Source: an uncultured Chlorobiaceae bacterium
Lineage (GTDB): Bacteria > Bacteroidota > Chlorobiia > Chlorobiales > Chlorobiaceae
Assembly (NCBI GenBank): GCA_903920215.1
Contig: CAIXLG010000181.1
Coordinates: forward strand, 1-51,708
Reading direction: 5' to 3'
DNA length: 51,708 nt
This document shows, piece after piece, positions 32,664 to 42,531 of the stretch (positions are counted from its first letter, which is position 1; each line of letters starts with the position of its first letter). The notes below the pieces were generated by a model. That model searched no databases. It was not told the origin of the DNA and saw only the letters and a list, made by a program, of their open reading frames with translations. A program made the position numbers and the translations under genes.

Positions 32664-32879
32664 ATGAATACAACAGACATTCGATTATCCCCTGACCCTG
32701 ATATGGCTGGCTCGTATGCTGCGATGCAGCGTGCGGGGAGGTCTGCCGAGGACCTGGCTATCCGGACCAATACAGCGATCATCACCAAGATTGATGGTAA
32801 GATGGTCCGTCTTACGGCTGAAGAAATCATCAAGCGCCGTGAAGCTGCGAGTAACACAAGCGAAGCGCCAGAAAAGTGA
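32664..32879 (+). CDS. Small partner of the zeta-like kinase
   Basis: A 71-residue polar protein (MNTTDIRLSPDPDMAGSYAA) whose C-terminal half reads AIITKIDGKMVRLTAEEIIKRR. The ATG at 32664 is preferred over 32646 because GGAG lies eight bases upstream in the kinase 3' end. It starts four bases after the kinase stop. Small proteins of this type often sit directly after zeta-like kinases, so it may be the antitoxin, but it does not look like the classic epsilon antitoxin. Confidence 0.65.
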   Translation: MNTTDIRLSPDPDMAGSYAAMQRAGRSAEDLAIRTNTAIITKIDGKMVRLTAEEIIKRREAASNTSEAPEK

Positions 32880-33047
32880 TGGATACCATCATTCGCGCTA
32901 ACGCGCTAAAGCCCTTATGACTGTTTCAGGTTCATGGGCAATGACGGTTAATAGAATTCGTGCTGCCCGATATCGAGGGCTGGGAAGAAATAAAAACGGA
33001 TCCTCGCTTGTTACTCTTCCATCACTCTGCCTCTTATTTAAGCTTGG

Positions 33048-33329
33048 TTTGATTTCACTACAATCTTCACTCCAAGTGCTTGAAGAACGGTTTTGATGGT
33101 TTCAAACCGGGGGTGTGACCCTAATCTTAATGCCTTATAGAGGCTTTCACGGCCTAACCCCGTTTCTTTTGCTATTTGAGTCATTCCGCGAGCCTTTGCA
33201 ACGTCTCCTATAGCGGAAATAAATACATCAGGATTCTCGGATTCAGCCGCAGCGGAAAGATAGCCTTCGATGACTTCTTCGTTGTCGAGATCATCAGCGA
33301 TAACAAAATGGGATACTTGTAGTTTTCAT
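33048..33329 (-). pseudogene. HigA-like addiction-module antitoxin, frameshifted
   Basis: Read on the - strand, an ATG at 33329 with AAGGAG eight bases upstream starts MKTTSIPF and then hits a stop after 11 codons. Removing one base from the four-A run at 33305-33308 restores VIADDLDNEEVIEGYLSAAA and the rest of an HTH antitoxin (ARGMTQIAKETGLGRESLYKAL, then TVLQALGVKIVV) to the stop at 33048. The family is the putative addiction module antidote group (HigA-like). No toxin gene is intact next to it. Confidence 0.75.
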
Positions 33330-33429
33330 TAATTATTCTCCTTAAGTTGGCTTCCCAGCCGAATAGGATCGATTACCCTGTGATATTTTATTAACCCAAA
33401 AATTGATTTTATCAGCCACCCCCTTTGTC

Positions 33430-33588
33430 TTAGCGATGAGAAAGATGGTGTTGAAAGAGCGGTTTTTTGAGAAAGTGTACGTTATGAATAACGTCACCTA
33501 TCCCCCAGCGGCAAAATGTTGTCACATTAAACGAAGGTTTTTTGAGGGCGTGAAATCGTTCTGCTGGTGACAGCATTCTTTGATCCAT
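33430..33588 (-). CDS. Small hypothetical protein
   Basis: A 52-residue frame starting MDQRMLSPAERFHALKKP, with AAAGGAG well placed before the ATG at 33588. I do not recognise the family. The MLSPAERFHAL segment recalls short antitoxin N-termini, and the rest (basic, with several His) could be out-of-frame decay. It lies in a zone of toxin-antitoxin relics just before the BREX operon. Confidence 0.3.
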   Translation of the reverse strand: MDQRMLSPAERFHALKKPSFNVTTFCRWGIGDVIHNVHFLKKPLFQHHLSHR

Positions 33589-33827
33589 TGAGAGCTCCTT
33601 TCCTTTTGTTTCTGCTTCGTCCCGCACTATTTCTATTACCTCGGACAGCCTTTGACCGTGCACTAGCCTTATACTGTTATTTGAATTTTGATATAAGCAG
33701 TGATACGATAGCAGCTTACATCAGGTCAAACCGTTTATAAGAGCGCGATAGATTTGTATATTTAACGAAATTATGTTTTTACGACATCTTCGGAGCAGTT
33801 GTTCATTTAATCCGCTCATCAGAAGTT

Positions 33828-33836
33828 TGATATAAT
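33828..33836 (+). promoter_or_regulatory. Candidate extended -10 promoter of the BREX operon
   Basis: TGATATAAT is an extended -10 box 26 bases before the brxA start. No good -35 is visible, which is normal for extended -10 promoters. The 160 bases upstream hold no gene. Confidence 0.4.
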
Positions 33837-33861
33837 ATTTCATGAGCCTGCCAAAGACATA

Positions 33862-34638
33862 ATGCAAGCGTATAATTCTGACATCAACATCATTGGTAGT
33901 ATTCCGGATTTCAGCTTGCTTGAGGTTGCATTAGCGCAGTTTGCCAAGGGAAAGGGTCGCCTTGATCTCAAAGAATTGGTGGTCACCAACAATGCGTTTG
34001 ATTTCAGGACGGAAAGCACGCGAACCAGGTTTCTTAGTGCAGTGCAGCGTAGTGTTCTGGCCTTTGCAAACGAACAGCACAAACAATTGATTGTTTCGCT
34101 CTTTAATGCTCCTGGATTGGAAGGTCTTAAACGATGGACTCTTTTCTTGCAGTTACTTGCAGGAAACGAACTTTTCCGGCTTATCTCCAAAGAAGTTTAT
34201 GCTAAGGTCTACTATTCCGGTAGGACAACCATTACCGGCGATGAGATTTTTGCCTATTTGAAAGCTCTCCAAAGCAACTCTGTATCTCTGAATAAATTTT
34301 CCGATTCTACTCTTCAAAAGATAGCTTCAAAGTACCTGACAATCCTCAAAAAGCTTGGAATGCTTGAGGGTGGAGTAAAAAAACGAATTCTGAATATCAG
34401 GCTTTCCGAAAACGAAATTCTGTTCTTTGTGTACTTCATTCTCAGTGTGGATGATACCAACAGAGATCTTTTGAAATCGCCATATCGGGAATTCTTTTTC
34501 CTGGAAAAAAACGAGCTGATCCACTCTCTGAAAAACATCAAGTACATGCAATCTCTTGATATTACCTTTACAGGTGAAGCCCTCAATGTGCATTTGAAAT
34601 TGTCACCACAGGAGCTGATCGATGTCATTTCTTACTGA
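33862..34638 (+). CDS. brxA: BREX protein BrxA (DUF1819)
   Basis: First gene of the type 1 BREX operon, which blocks phage DNA replication while methylating host DNA. The 258-residue product has the DUF1819 plan: MQAYNSDINIIGSIPDFSLLEVALAQF near the start, RTESTRTRFLSAVQRSVL, and the FLQLLAGNELFRL region. BrxA proteins are small helical DNA-binding proteins. Its last 17 bases overlap brxB, suggesting translational coupling. The N-terminus is consistent with other BrxA starts, and an extended -10 box lies just upstream. Confidence 0.87.
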   Translation: MQAYNSDINIIGSIPDFSLLEVALAQFAKGKGRLDLKELVVTNNAFDFRTESTRTRFLSAVQRSVLAFANEQHKQLIVSLFNAPGLEGLKRWTLFLQLLAGNELFRLISKEVYAKVYYSGRTTITGDEIFAYLKALQSNSVSLNKFSDSTLQKIASKYLTILKKLGMLEGGVKKRILNIRLSENEILFFVYFILSVDDTNRDLLKSPYREFFFLEKNELIHSLKNIKYMQSLDITFTGEALNVHLKLSPQELIDVISY

Positions 34639-35206
34639 ACAAAAGCAGAAATTCGATGACCTTCGTGTAACGTTGCACGTCGATAATCGCACGCAACTCA
34701 AACGATCGGCTAATGGAGGGAACACCGTTTTATTTGTCTATCCCCCTGCCGACGAAGAGGAGTATATCGCTAAAGCCAGAGAACTCTACGCCGATGGACA
34801 TTTCATAGATATTGCTGAACTGTTTGTCAAAAGTATCGACCTTCTGGGTGATGAATACAACAGCTTCGACAAGCAGCGTAAGCCGTTGGATGGCTTCAAG
34901 GCATTTTACCTTGAGAACATCAGCACCACATTCAAAACCTTCACGAACGACTACCCGAACTGCCTGTTTTCGCTGATTATCAAAGATATCTGCCTGGCAA
35001 GTCAGGACGGAAAAACGACTTTTCTCATGCATACGGGTGCTCTTGAAGGTACCGGCATTGAGAATGTCAACATTATGGAACATAAGTCTGTCATGTCACA
35101 GGGAATACCGCTTGTTATCTTTTATCCTGCCGACTACAGGAACGACGAACTTCTTTTCCTTAACCACAAACCTGCATCCAAGTACCGATGCAATCTTGTC
35201 AAGTAG
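34622..35206 (+). CDS. brxB: BREX protein BrxB (DUF1788)
   Basis: A 194-residue DUF1788 protein, the second core BREX gene; its biochemical role is not known but it is needed for defence in model systems. The sequence shows VLFVYPPADEEEYI near residue 38 and the C-terminal PLVIFYPADYRNDELLF block, which corresponds to the FYPG motif of the family with Gly replaced by Ala. It overlaps brxA by 17 bases and ends 11 bases before the chosen brxC start. Confidence 0.87.
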   Translation: MSFLTEQKQKFDDLRVTLHVDNRTQLKRSANGGNTVLFVYPPADEEEYIAKARELYADGHFIDIAELFVKSIDLLGDEYNSFDKQRKPLDGFKAFYLENISTTFKTFTNDYPNCLFSLIIKDICLASQDGKTTFLMHTGALEGTGIENVNIMEHKSVMSQGIPLVIFYPADYRNDELLFLNHKPASKYRCNLVK

Positions 35207-35217
35207 CGGAGTCTCCT

Positions 35218-38200
35218 ATGCCCATGATCAAAGAGCTGTTAAAACTCAACCTCGATGTTGACATCAAGAATGTCATTGACCTTGAAGATCAGGTCGAGGA
35301 TGAGATTCGTTACGAGATTGACAACTACATCGTTACTGAAAATATCGGCAGATATCTCTCGACCTTTGCCTCAAAGTACAACTCCAACATCAAGGAGACA
35401 GGAGTATGGCTTTCAGGGTTTTATGGCTCAGGGAAATCCTATTTCGGCAAAATGCTCGGCTACTTGCTCGGCAACAGGCAGATCATGGGAACCGCTGCAA
35501 TTGAGCGCATCATCCCGAGACTCTCCGGACTCAAGGACGCAGCTCTGATTGAAAATGATCTGCGGAAGTTCGCAAGTGGCAACAACAGTGTCGTTTCTCT
35601 TGACATCGCCAAACAGAATACCGAAAAGGGCCTGGCATTTACACTCTTCCGCAATTTTCTGAAGAATCTGGGCTTTCTTGACACCGTTTACGGATATGTT
35701 GAGTATCAACTCTTTTTGGACGGTGACTATATCGCTTTCAAAGAGAAGGTCAAGCATCTCACCGGTGAAGAGTGGCTTACCCTTCGCTCAAGCTCCATGC
35801 GTGTACCTTCAACCATTCGCCAGGTGTTGACGGCATGGAAGTATACCGAACAGGAATACGATGAGACCATCAACCATTTGAACTCCATCATTAATGAGTT
35901 CAGCTCTTCAAAACTCAAAGATGAGCTGAGCCGTTATCTCGACAAGCATGAGGGCGAAACTGTTGTCTTTATCTTCGACGAAGCCAGTGAGGCCATAAGC
36001 CAGCGCAAGTTTTCCCTGCTTGACCTCGAAGGGCTGAGCGAGTCACTCTCAGGAATCTCTTCAAGAGTCTGGACCATTGCTATTGCACAGGAAAAGCTTG
36101 ATGATGTGATCAACAACAACAGTATCAGCAAGAGTCAGCTTACCAAGGTCACCGACCGCTTCAAGACTAAAATTCACCTGGAGTCAACGGAGGTCGACGT
36201 GATCATACGCAGTCGGCTGCTGCAAAAGACAGATGAAGGTCAAAGGCTTCTGGAGTTGTTCTTCGACCAAAACGCCGGAAAGATCGCCGATATCACCAAT
36301 CTAAAATCGTCAATTCCGACAAAGTCAGAGAGCAAGGAATTGTTCTCTATCTACTATCCCTTTCATCACTACCAGTTCAAGCTGCTGCAGAATTTTCTCT
36401 TTGCCTCCAATGCCCTGACAGCCACGCAGGTAGCAGCTCGCGGGATGATCATCACCACCTTTGATGTTCTGCGCAACAAACTGGGGAACCTCGACGCTTT
36501 CAATTTTGCCACGGCCTTTGATATCTGTGATGAAGCCCAGACCGCACCTCCCGCAGCATTAGTGAACAAGTATGATTCAGCCCGTCAGATACTGAAAGAG
36601 ACCGCCATTGATGGCATCCGTCTGCTCAAGTCAATCCATTTCCTCTCTGAGTCCGATATCGTTGCAACAACGGCGGAGAACATTACGAAGGTCTATATTG
36701 CCACGGTTGACGACTACTATATTGTGAAACCGGCAATTGAAGAGGCTCTCTCCCTCTTGACCTCAGCCAAAGTCCTGCTTGAGACCAACAACTGCTTCAA
36801 GATTACCTCCGATCTCGAAACAAAGCTTCTCGACGAAATGAAGGACTTTACTGTCGAGCACTTCATCCGCAAAAGAGAGCTCATCTCCCGGTTGCAGAAG
36901 AATACCTTCATCAAGTCTCTTGCCGGTTTCAGCGATAACAGCGTTACCTACAATTTTCACGTCACCTCTGACCTTGGCGATGAACTGATCAGCTCATCAA
37001 ACAAGGATCTTGGTATCGAAGTGTGCAGCCTCTACAGCGTCACCGAAAACCAGTCGAGTTTCATAGAAACGATCAAACAGCAGACCCAGAACGCAAAGAA
37101 CAAGATTACGCTTGTCCCCGAAAATGCACAGTTCAGCACTATCAGTCGCCTGATTGAGGAGATTCTCCGATTCACCTACATGGACGACAAATACAAAAGC
37201 GATAGTGATCCCGGCATCAGGCAAATCATCCGGGCATTCTCTACCATACGTGATGAACGGGAAAAGGATCTCCTTAACCTGATCAACACCGCATATACCA
37301 ACGCAAAAGCAATCTACCTTTTCAATGTCCTCCAGCTGAGTGAGGTCAATTTCAAGTCCGAAATAAACAGCCTTCAGAAAAAAGTGCTGGACAATGTTTT
37401 CTATAAGCGCCCCTCCAAGCAGCTCTCCGAAGCGCTGGCACTCTCGGTTCTCAAAGAAAAATTGGCTGAAAAACTCTCCAGGTTCAATGATGGTAACGAC
37501 TTTCTCTTTTTCGATGCCAATGGCAATTTTGTGGGCGACGCGCTTGAATGCATTGAATCCGTAACGGGCAAGATCAAAAGCCAGTACCTCAGCGGCAAAG
37601 ACCTTGAACTCGAATTAAAGAGTGCACCAACAGGGTACGACTACGGTACAGTAGCCACCCTTGTTGCCGTGCTCTTCCGCGCTGGTCGACTGACAGCCAA
37701 GTTCGGTGGCAATGATATCTTCTCGTATCGTGAACCGGCGGTAGAGACTATCTTCAGCTCCAGCCGGAACTTTCAGAAGGCCTCCTTCAAGTCACTCTCC
37801 AAATCGTTGACCACTGCACAGAAGAGTGATATGGTCACTCTGCTTCGGGCGCTCAAAATTGATGAGGTAACCAAAGAGAGGGTCGACTGGAACACCAATG
37901 ACTTCTCGCTTATAGAGGCAATACGCGGTTTTGCGGTTTACTATATCAATGCGGTCCAGACGATGAAAAAGACTGTTTCGGACTTTGAAACGCTCTTCGG
38001 CAGCGAATCCACACTGATTGGCAAACTGCATGAATATTCCGGCAAGGTGACTGAGGCCAACTTTCTTGACACTGCTGATAATTTTCTTCTGAACAAAGAG
38101 GAATTTGAAGCCACAATAAAAAGAATCGAGAAGATTGAGAAATTCGTCAAGTCGAACCTGCAAAAAGCCCGATTCATCAAAAGCTTTGTGGATGAGCTGA

Positions 38201-38841
38201 AGATTGAGCTTGACAAGGCGAATGCGTCCACTGTCGAGATTCAGGGCACCATTGATCGTTTTATTGCCATCTATGCAAAATCAGTGGTCGAAGGCTACAA
38301 GGAGCTCCTTGCTGAAGGCCAGAAACTCAAGGACTTCTACCATGCTCTGATGGTCGAGGCCAACAAAAAGGTAAGTGATGTACACAGGGAGTTACTGAAA
38401 GCCGCAACAGCACTTGTCGCCGAAATCAAAGGTTATCCCGAATCACTGAACAGCGACCTTCTGCTGCAGGTTCAGGGCATCAAGGAATATGCTGAAAAGC
38501 GTATCAATGATGAGGTCAAACTCGACTACACCATCAAGTGCTCCAGTTGCCACTTTTCACTCTCCGAGATGATCACCTATACAGCGCTTGCTCCTCAAAA
38601 ACTTGCGGAGTTGCAGGTTGCCGAAATGAGTATTGTCAAGGAAGCGCCTCCTGTCCTGCTACCGAAAGAAGAGAGCAAAAGCGGAGAGATCATCCCTGCA
38701 TCAATACCGAAGGCCACAAAGCGGCTCTCCCTCAAAATCTCTCGCACGACAACGGTCGGGGCTTTCAAGCAGGTGCTACAACTAAAGCTACAACAGGTTG
38801 CCGGTATGCAGGATACCGATGAAATTGAAATTGACCTTTAA
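35218..38841 (+). CDS. brxC: BREX protein BrxC, P-loop ATPase
   Basis: A 1207-residue ATPase and the largest core BREX scaffold with PglX. Walker A GFYGSGKS is at residues 67-74 and Walker B VVFIFDEA has Asp254-Glu255. Long helical regions follow, and a CSSC pair lies near residue 1107, which could be half of a metal site. The start at 35218 is chosen for the GGAG six bases upstream; a frame from 35188 would overlap brxB. Length fits type 1 BrxC. Codon use and base composition match the neighbours. Confidence 0.93.
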   Translation: MPMIKELLKLNLDVDIKNVIDLEDQVEDEIRYEIDNYIVTENIGRYLSTFASKYNSNIKETGVWLSGFYGSGKSYFGKMLGYLLGNRQIMGTAAIERIIPRLSGLKDAALIENDLRKFASGNNSVVSLDIAKQNTEKGLAFTLFRNFLKNLGFLDTVYGYVEYQLFLDGDYIAFKEKVKHLTGEEWLTLRSSSMRVPSTIRQVLTAWKYTEQEYDETINHLNSIINEFSSSKLKDELSRYLDKHEGETVVFIFDEASEAISQRKFSLLDLEGLSESLSGISSRVWTIAIAQEKLDDVINNNSISKSQLTKVTDRFKTKIHLESTEVDVIIRSRLLQKTDEGQRLLELFFDQNAGKIADITNLKSSIPTKSESKELFSIYYPFHHYQFKLLQNFLFASNALTATQVAARGMIITTFDVLRNKLGNLDAFNFATAFDICDEAQTAPPAALVNKYDSARQILKETAIDGIRLLKSIHFLSESDIVATTAENITKVYIATVDDYYIVKPAIEEALSLLTSAKVLLETNNCFKITSDLETKLLDEMKDFTVEHFIRKRELISRLQKNTFIKSLAGFSDNSVTYNFHVTSDLGDELISSSNKDLGIEVCSLYSVTENQSSFIETIKQQTQNAKNKITLVPENAQFSTISRLIEEILRFTYMDDKYKSDSDPGIRQIIRAFSTIRDEREKDLLNLINTAYTNAKAIYLFNVLQLSEVNFKSEINSLQKKVLDNVFYKRPSKQLSEALALSVLKEKLAEKLSRFNDGNDFLFFDANGNFVGDALECIESVTGKIKSQYLSGKDLELELKSAPTGYDYGTVATLVAVLFRAGRLTAKFGGNDIFSYREPAVETIFSSSRNFQKASFKSLSKSLTTAQKSDMVTLLRALKIDEVTKERVDWNTNDFSLIEAIRGFAVYYINAVQTMKKTVSDFETLFGSESTLIGKLHEYSGKVTEANFLDTADNFLLNKEEFEATIKRIEKIEKFVKSNLQKARFIKSFVDELKIELDKANASTVEIQGTIDRFIAIYAKSVVEGYKELLAEGQKLKDFYHALMVEANKKVSDVHRELLKAATALVAEIKGYPESLNSDLLLQVQGIKEYAEKRINDEVKLDYTIKCSSCHFSLSEMITYTALAPQKLAELQVAEMSIVKEAPPVLLPKEESKSGEIIPASIPKATKRLSLKISRTTTVGAFKQVLQLKLQQVAGMQDTDEIEIDL

Positions 38842-38859
38842 GCCACAAAAGCCAGCTTA

Positions 38860-41800
38860 ATGAAACTATCCGAACACGTCAAGGTTATCCGCGAGCTGAT
38901 TCAGTCGTCTTTTGTCAATCAGTTTGCCAGGCTTGGCGTCACCGCAGATCGACAGAGTGAATCTCTTGGTATAGACCTCACCGCACAAGGAGAGCGGGCG
39001 AAACTTGACGCTATCATTGAAAGCCACATACAAGAGACCGGATCATACACTGGTGCCTACGAAAAAGCTCTCGACGAATATACTTTCACCCTGTTCAACC
39101 GACTTGCCGCGCTGAAGGTTATGGAAGCCCACCGGATGTTCCCCGAGGTTGTTACCAAGCGGGCTGAAAACGGCGGACGCTCTTTCGGACACCGGGCATG
39201 GCTGGAACAGAACCCGGGTATGGCCTCCGAAGAGCTTGAAGGTTTGCTCTTCTTTATCCGCTTCTCCTTCGACACCCTCAGCGACAAAATCCGACTCTAC
39301 TCTCGCGAGAGCACCTACGACATGTTGCCTTATGTGCTCGACCTGAACGTCATCATCGGAGCTGTGAATGCCGTGCAGGAGGATTCCGACGTTGGCGCGG
39401 AGATATGGCACTCTGACGATATCATGGGCTGGCTCTATGAGAGCTATAACCTTTCCAAAAAACAGGCATTCAAAGAGTCCGGCGACAAGATCGAGTTTGA
39501 CAAGGTTGCTCTCTCCTCTCAGGTCTATACTCCACGCTGGGTAGTTGAGTTTCTTGTCAATAACTCTCTCGGTAAACTCTATTTGGAGATGTACCCCGAT
39601 TCAGAGATTGGGCGGAAATACAAGATTGCTAATATCCCCGCCACACGGGTTCGTGAGCCAAAACCACTGACTGAAATTCGGTTGATTGATCCAGCAACAG
39701 GCTCGGCAAACTTCCTCCTCTACGCGTTCGACCTCTTCCATGACATCTACCTCGACCAGATCGAGAACTATGGCGAAGAGTACGATGAAGATGATATTGC
39801 GAAGCTCATTATCGAACACAACCTTTTTGGCGTTGACCTTGATGATCGGGCAATCCAGATAGCGCAGTTGGGGCTTTACATCAAGGCGCTGCGCGGAAAC
39901 AGCCGTAGCCATATTGAGAGATTCAATGTGGTTTCCTCCGACTTCTACCTGCCTGATTTTGAAGTGGTAGCCGACTCCTTCTCTGGCAGTTTAGCCGCCG
40001 ACTCCCAGCAGAAGGAGTTGATCAAGGCGATATGGGGCGACCTGCAGCGGGCATACAAGTTCGGCTCGCTTATCAGGATTGAGGAGCGTTTCAATGCCAA
40101 TTTTGCATCGATTTTTGAAAAGGTGAAGGCTGACCAGCAGGATCTTTTTGCCGCGGCTGAATATACCAACCAGGAGAAGTTCAAAGATGAACTGTTTCGT
40201 GATTTGCACAACGCGGTCTCAGCCTACAGCCAGAGAAGCGGCAACAGTTTTTTGCGGAGCAAGAGCAATGATGCCATCACCTTTCTGGAGATTATGACAC
40301 GGAAATACGATGTGGCTGTGGCGAATCCGCCCTACACTGATTCGAGCGATTTTGGGGTAGAGTTGAAAACATTCATGGAAGCAAACTATAAGAAGCCTTA
40401 TGGATTTCATTCAAACCTCTATGCAACGTTCATAAAACGATGTGCGGAGATTATTACTGATACCGGCAAGATTGCGATGATTACCCCGCTTACTTTCATG
40501 TATATCAAGACGTTTGAAGGTGTCCGGGAATACATCCTGAATAATTTGCATATCAATATCTTTGTAGATTATGGCTTGAGCAATCTCTTCGGTACCATAA
40601 TGGTTGACCCTGCTTTTTATGTTTTGGAAAAAGAGATAATAACCAACGATAGGTCACTCTTTGTTTCGCTGGATCAGTATACTCGAACACCGCAGGAAAA
40701 ATTTAAGAAAGATTATGCTCTTGCAGCTCTGGAAAATTTTATCTCAGGAAAAGAAGACAAGAATAATATTGCTATTGATCAAGCAAAGCTGAAGATCATC
40801 AAGTCATGGCCATTTATTTATTGGATTAGTGACGGTTTTCGGGAGAAGTTTGCCGGAAAATCAATTGATGATTATTTCTCTCCAAAAAACGGATTACAAA
40901 CCGGTGGCAACAATCGTTATCTTCGTTTTTGGTGGGAAATCAATAGAGATTTAGGTCAATATAATGCTCAAGAAAAGTGGGTTTTATATTCAAAAGGCGG
41001 CCCATACAATAAGTGGTACGGTAATTTATGGACTACTGTCAATTGGGACGAGACAGGTGCTCATATAAAGAATAACACAAAGGGCTTCTTTAAAGAAGGC
41101 GTAACATTCTCTGGAACCAGTACAAAGGGGGCATCATTCCGTTTCCTCCCAGAAGGAAATACTTTTGACAACGATGCTCCATTAATGGGTTCAAAATCGT
41201 CATATCAGAATATTTTCTTTTGTCTTGGATACATGAACACAAAACTCGCTTCATATATTATCAGTTGTTTAAATCCTACGGTCAAAACTCAAGTTGGTGA
41301 TATAAAAAGAATGCCGTTTGCTATCCCCAGAAAGCAAATGGAGGCTCTGATATCTGCTTTGGTGGATAGAAATGTTAGAATAAAAAAAGAACTAATAAAA
41401 TATTCAGTATTTGAAATTGAGTTTACTTCAAGCCCATACAAAGGGTCAGAATCTCTAAAAGTATTCTTCGATAGGGAAAACCATCTTCTCACTCAAGTTC
41501 TTCTCAACGAAGCGATAATCAACGAAAAAATCTTTGAGGTTTACGAGCTTACACCTGAAGACAAAGCGATGGTGCTTGCAAAAGAGGGTGAATCCATTGG
41601 TGGTCTTCCTGTACTTCCCGATGCTCGTACCGCATATCTGATCGAAACAGAGGCAACAGCAGAGTTCTCACTCGACAACATCAGAGAGTTTATCGAATCC
41701 CTGCCAACTATGACCTTTACCGGTCAAGAGGAGTCTGATCTCACAGCCAAATTTGAGACGCTCTACCAGAGCAACAACGACCTTGAAGAGTTCTGCATCA

Positions 41801-42519
41801 GGAACAAGATCAATCCCATCAATGTCTGGTATCTTTTCAAGAAAAGCGGGGTGCTGCCGCAGCAGCGGGCAAAAACCATTGCGATGGAGTTCCTTGCCGA
41901 CCTGATCCGCGAAATTCTTAATGAAGACGATGATGGCATTGTGCCCTTGGTGCGCAATACCGGTGAAGAGATTCTGATTGACCGCATTGAAAAAAAGTTT
42001 GAGGAGAAGGGGCTCACTTCTGCGCAGTTTGCCGCATACCCGACCATTCTTGGCAAGGAGATTAACGACTTCATCAACAACAACTTTTTTGCCGATCTCT
42101 CCGATCACCTCAACCTCTTCATGTACCTGCCCAAGACCCCTTTCATCTGGCACATCACCTCCGGGCTGCGTCAGGGATTTGATGCCTTCATCATCATCTA
42201 CAAGTGGAGTCGCGACAAGCTCTTTACCCTGAAGTCGGTCTATATTGAAAAGCGTGAGACGGCGCTGCGCAACCGCCAGTCAGACCTGCTCGGCGAGAAA
42301 AGCGCACAGGCTGAAAACGAGAAAGATACCATTTTCCATCAGCTGAAGGAGATCGAAAGCCTCAAGAAAAAAATCGACGAACTGCTCTCCGAAGGTTACG
42401 ATCCAAAGCTCGATGATGGTGTCGGCAAGAACATTGCTCCTTTGCAGAAGAAGGGTATCATTGCCTATGACGTGCTGAATCCGGGACAGCTTAAAAAGTA
42501 TCTGAACGCAGATTGGTAA
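38860..42519 (+). CDS. pglX: BREX adenine-specific DNA methyltransferase PglX
   Basis: A 1219-residue N6-adenine methyltransferase that marks host DNA at a non-palindromic site and sets BREX specificity. Motif I is IDPATGSANF (near residue 277) and motif IV is NPPY (near 489), both intact, so it is probably active. The region from about 40,700 to 41,470, corresponding to the target-recognition part, is visibly AT-rich (30% GC in bases 41341-41400) while the C-terminal part is not (57% GC in 42121-42180). The gene reads through without breaks. It starts 18 bases after brxC and ends 12 bases before the DUF1016 gene. Confidence 0.94.
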   Translation: MKLSEHVKVIRELIQSSFVNQFARLGVTADRQSESLGIDLTAQGERAKLDAIIESHIQETGSYTGAYEKALDEYTFTLFNRLAALKVMEAHRMFPEVVTKRAENGGRSFGHRAWLEQNPGMASEELEGLLFFIRFSFDTLSDKIRLYSRESTYDMLPYVLDLNVIIGAVNAVQEDSDVGAEIWHSDDIMGWLYESYNLSKKQAFKESGDKIEFDKVALSSQVYTPRWVVEFLVNNSLGKLYLEMYPDSEIGRKYKIANIPATRVREPKPLTEIRLIDPATGSANFLLYAFDLFHDIYLDQIENYGEEYDEDDIAKLIIEHNLFGVDLDDRAIQIAQLGLYIKALRGNSRSHIERFNVVSSDFYLPDFEVVADSFSGSLAADSQQKELIKAIWGDLQRAYKFGSLIRIEERFNANFASIFEKVKADQQDLFAAAEYTNQEKFKDELFRDLHNAVSAYSQRSGNSFLRSKSNDAITFLEIMTRKYDVAVANPPYTDSSDFGVELKTFMEANYKKPYGFHSNLYATFIKRCAEIITDTGKIAMITPLTFMYIKTFEGVREYILNNLHINIFVDYGLSNLFGTIMVDPAFYVLEKEIITNDRSLFVSLDQYTRTPQEKFKKDYALAALENFISGKEDKNNIAIDQAKLKIIKSWPFIYWISDGFREKFAGKSIDDYFSPKNGLQTGGNNRYLRFWWEINRDLGQYNAQEKWVLYSKGGPYNKWYGNLWTTVNWDETGAHIKNNTKGFFKEGVTFSGTSTKGASFRFLPEGNTFDNDAPLMGSKSSYQNIFFCLGYMNTKLASYIISCLNPTVKTQVGDIKRMPFAIPRKQMEALISALVDRNVRIKKELIKYSVFEIEFTSSPYKGSESLKVFFDRENHLLTQVLLNEAIINEKIFEVYELTPEDKAMVLAKEGESIGGLPVLPDARTAYLIETEATAEFSLDNIREFIESLPTMTFTGQEESDLTAKFETLYQSNNDLEEFCIRNKINPINVWYLFKKSGVLPQQRAKTIAMEFLADLIREILNEDDDGIVPLVRNTGEEILIDRIEKKFEEKGLTSAQFAAYPTILGKEINDFINNNFFADLSDHLNLFMYLPKTPFIWHITSGLRQGFDAFIIIYKWSRDKLFTLKSVYIEKRETALRNRQSDLLGEKSAQAENEKDTIFHQLKEIESLKKKIDELLSEGYDPKLDDGVGKNIAPLQKKGIIAYDVLNPGQLKKYLNADW

Positions 42520-42531
42520 ATCGCGAACACT

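Noticed and set aside
32880-33047. HigB-like toxin remnant on the + strand (MTVSGSWAMTVNRI)
   Set aside because: The similarity is a few residues only, with no start or conserved active-site part, so it cannot be supported.
38850-42519. pglX as a stand-alone type IIG restriction-modification enzyme
   Set aside because: There is no nuclease motif at its N-terminus and it is embedded between brxC and pglZ, so BREX PglX is the better reading.
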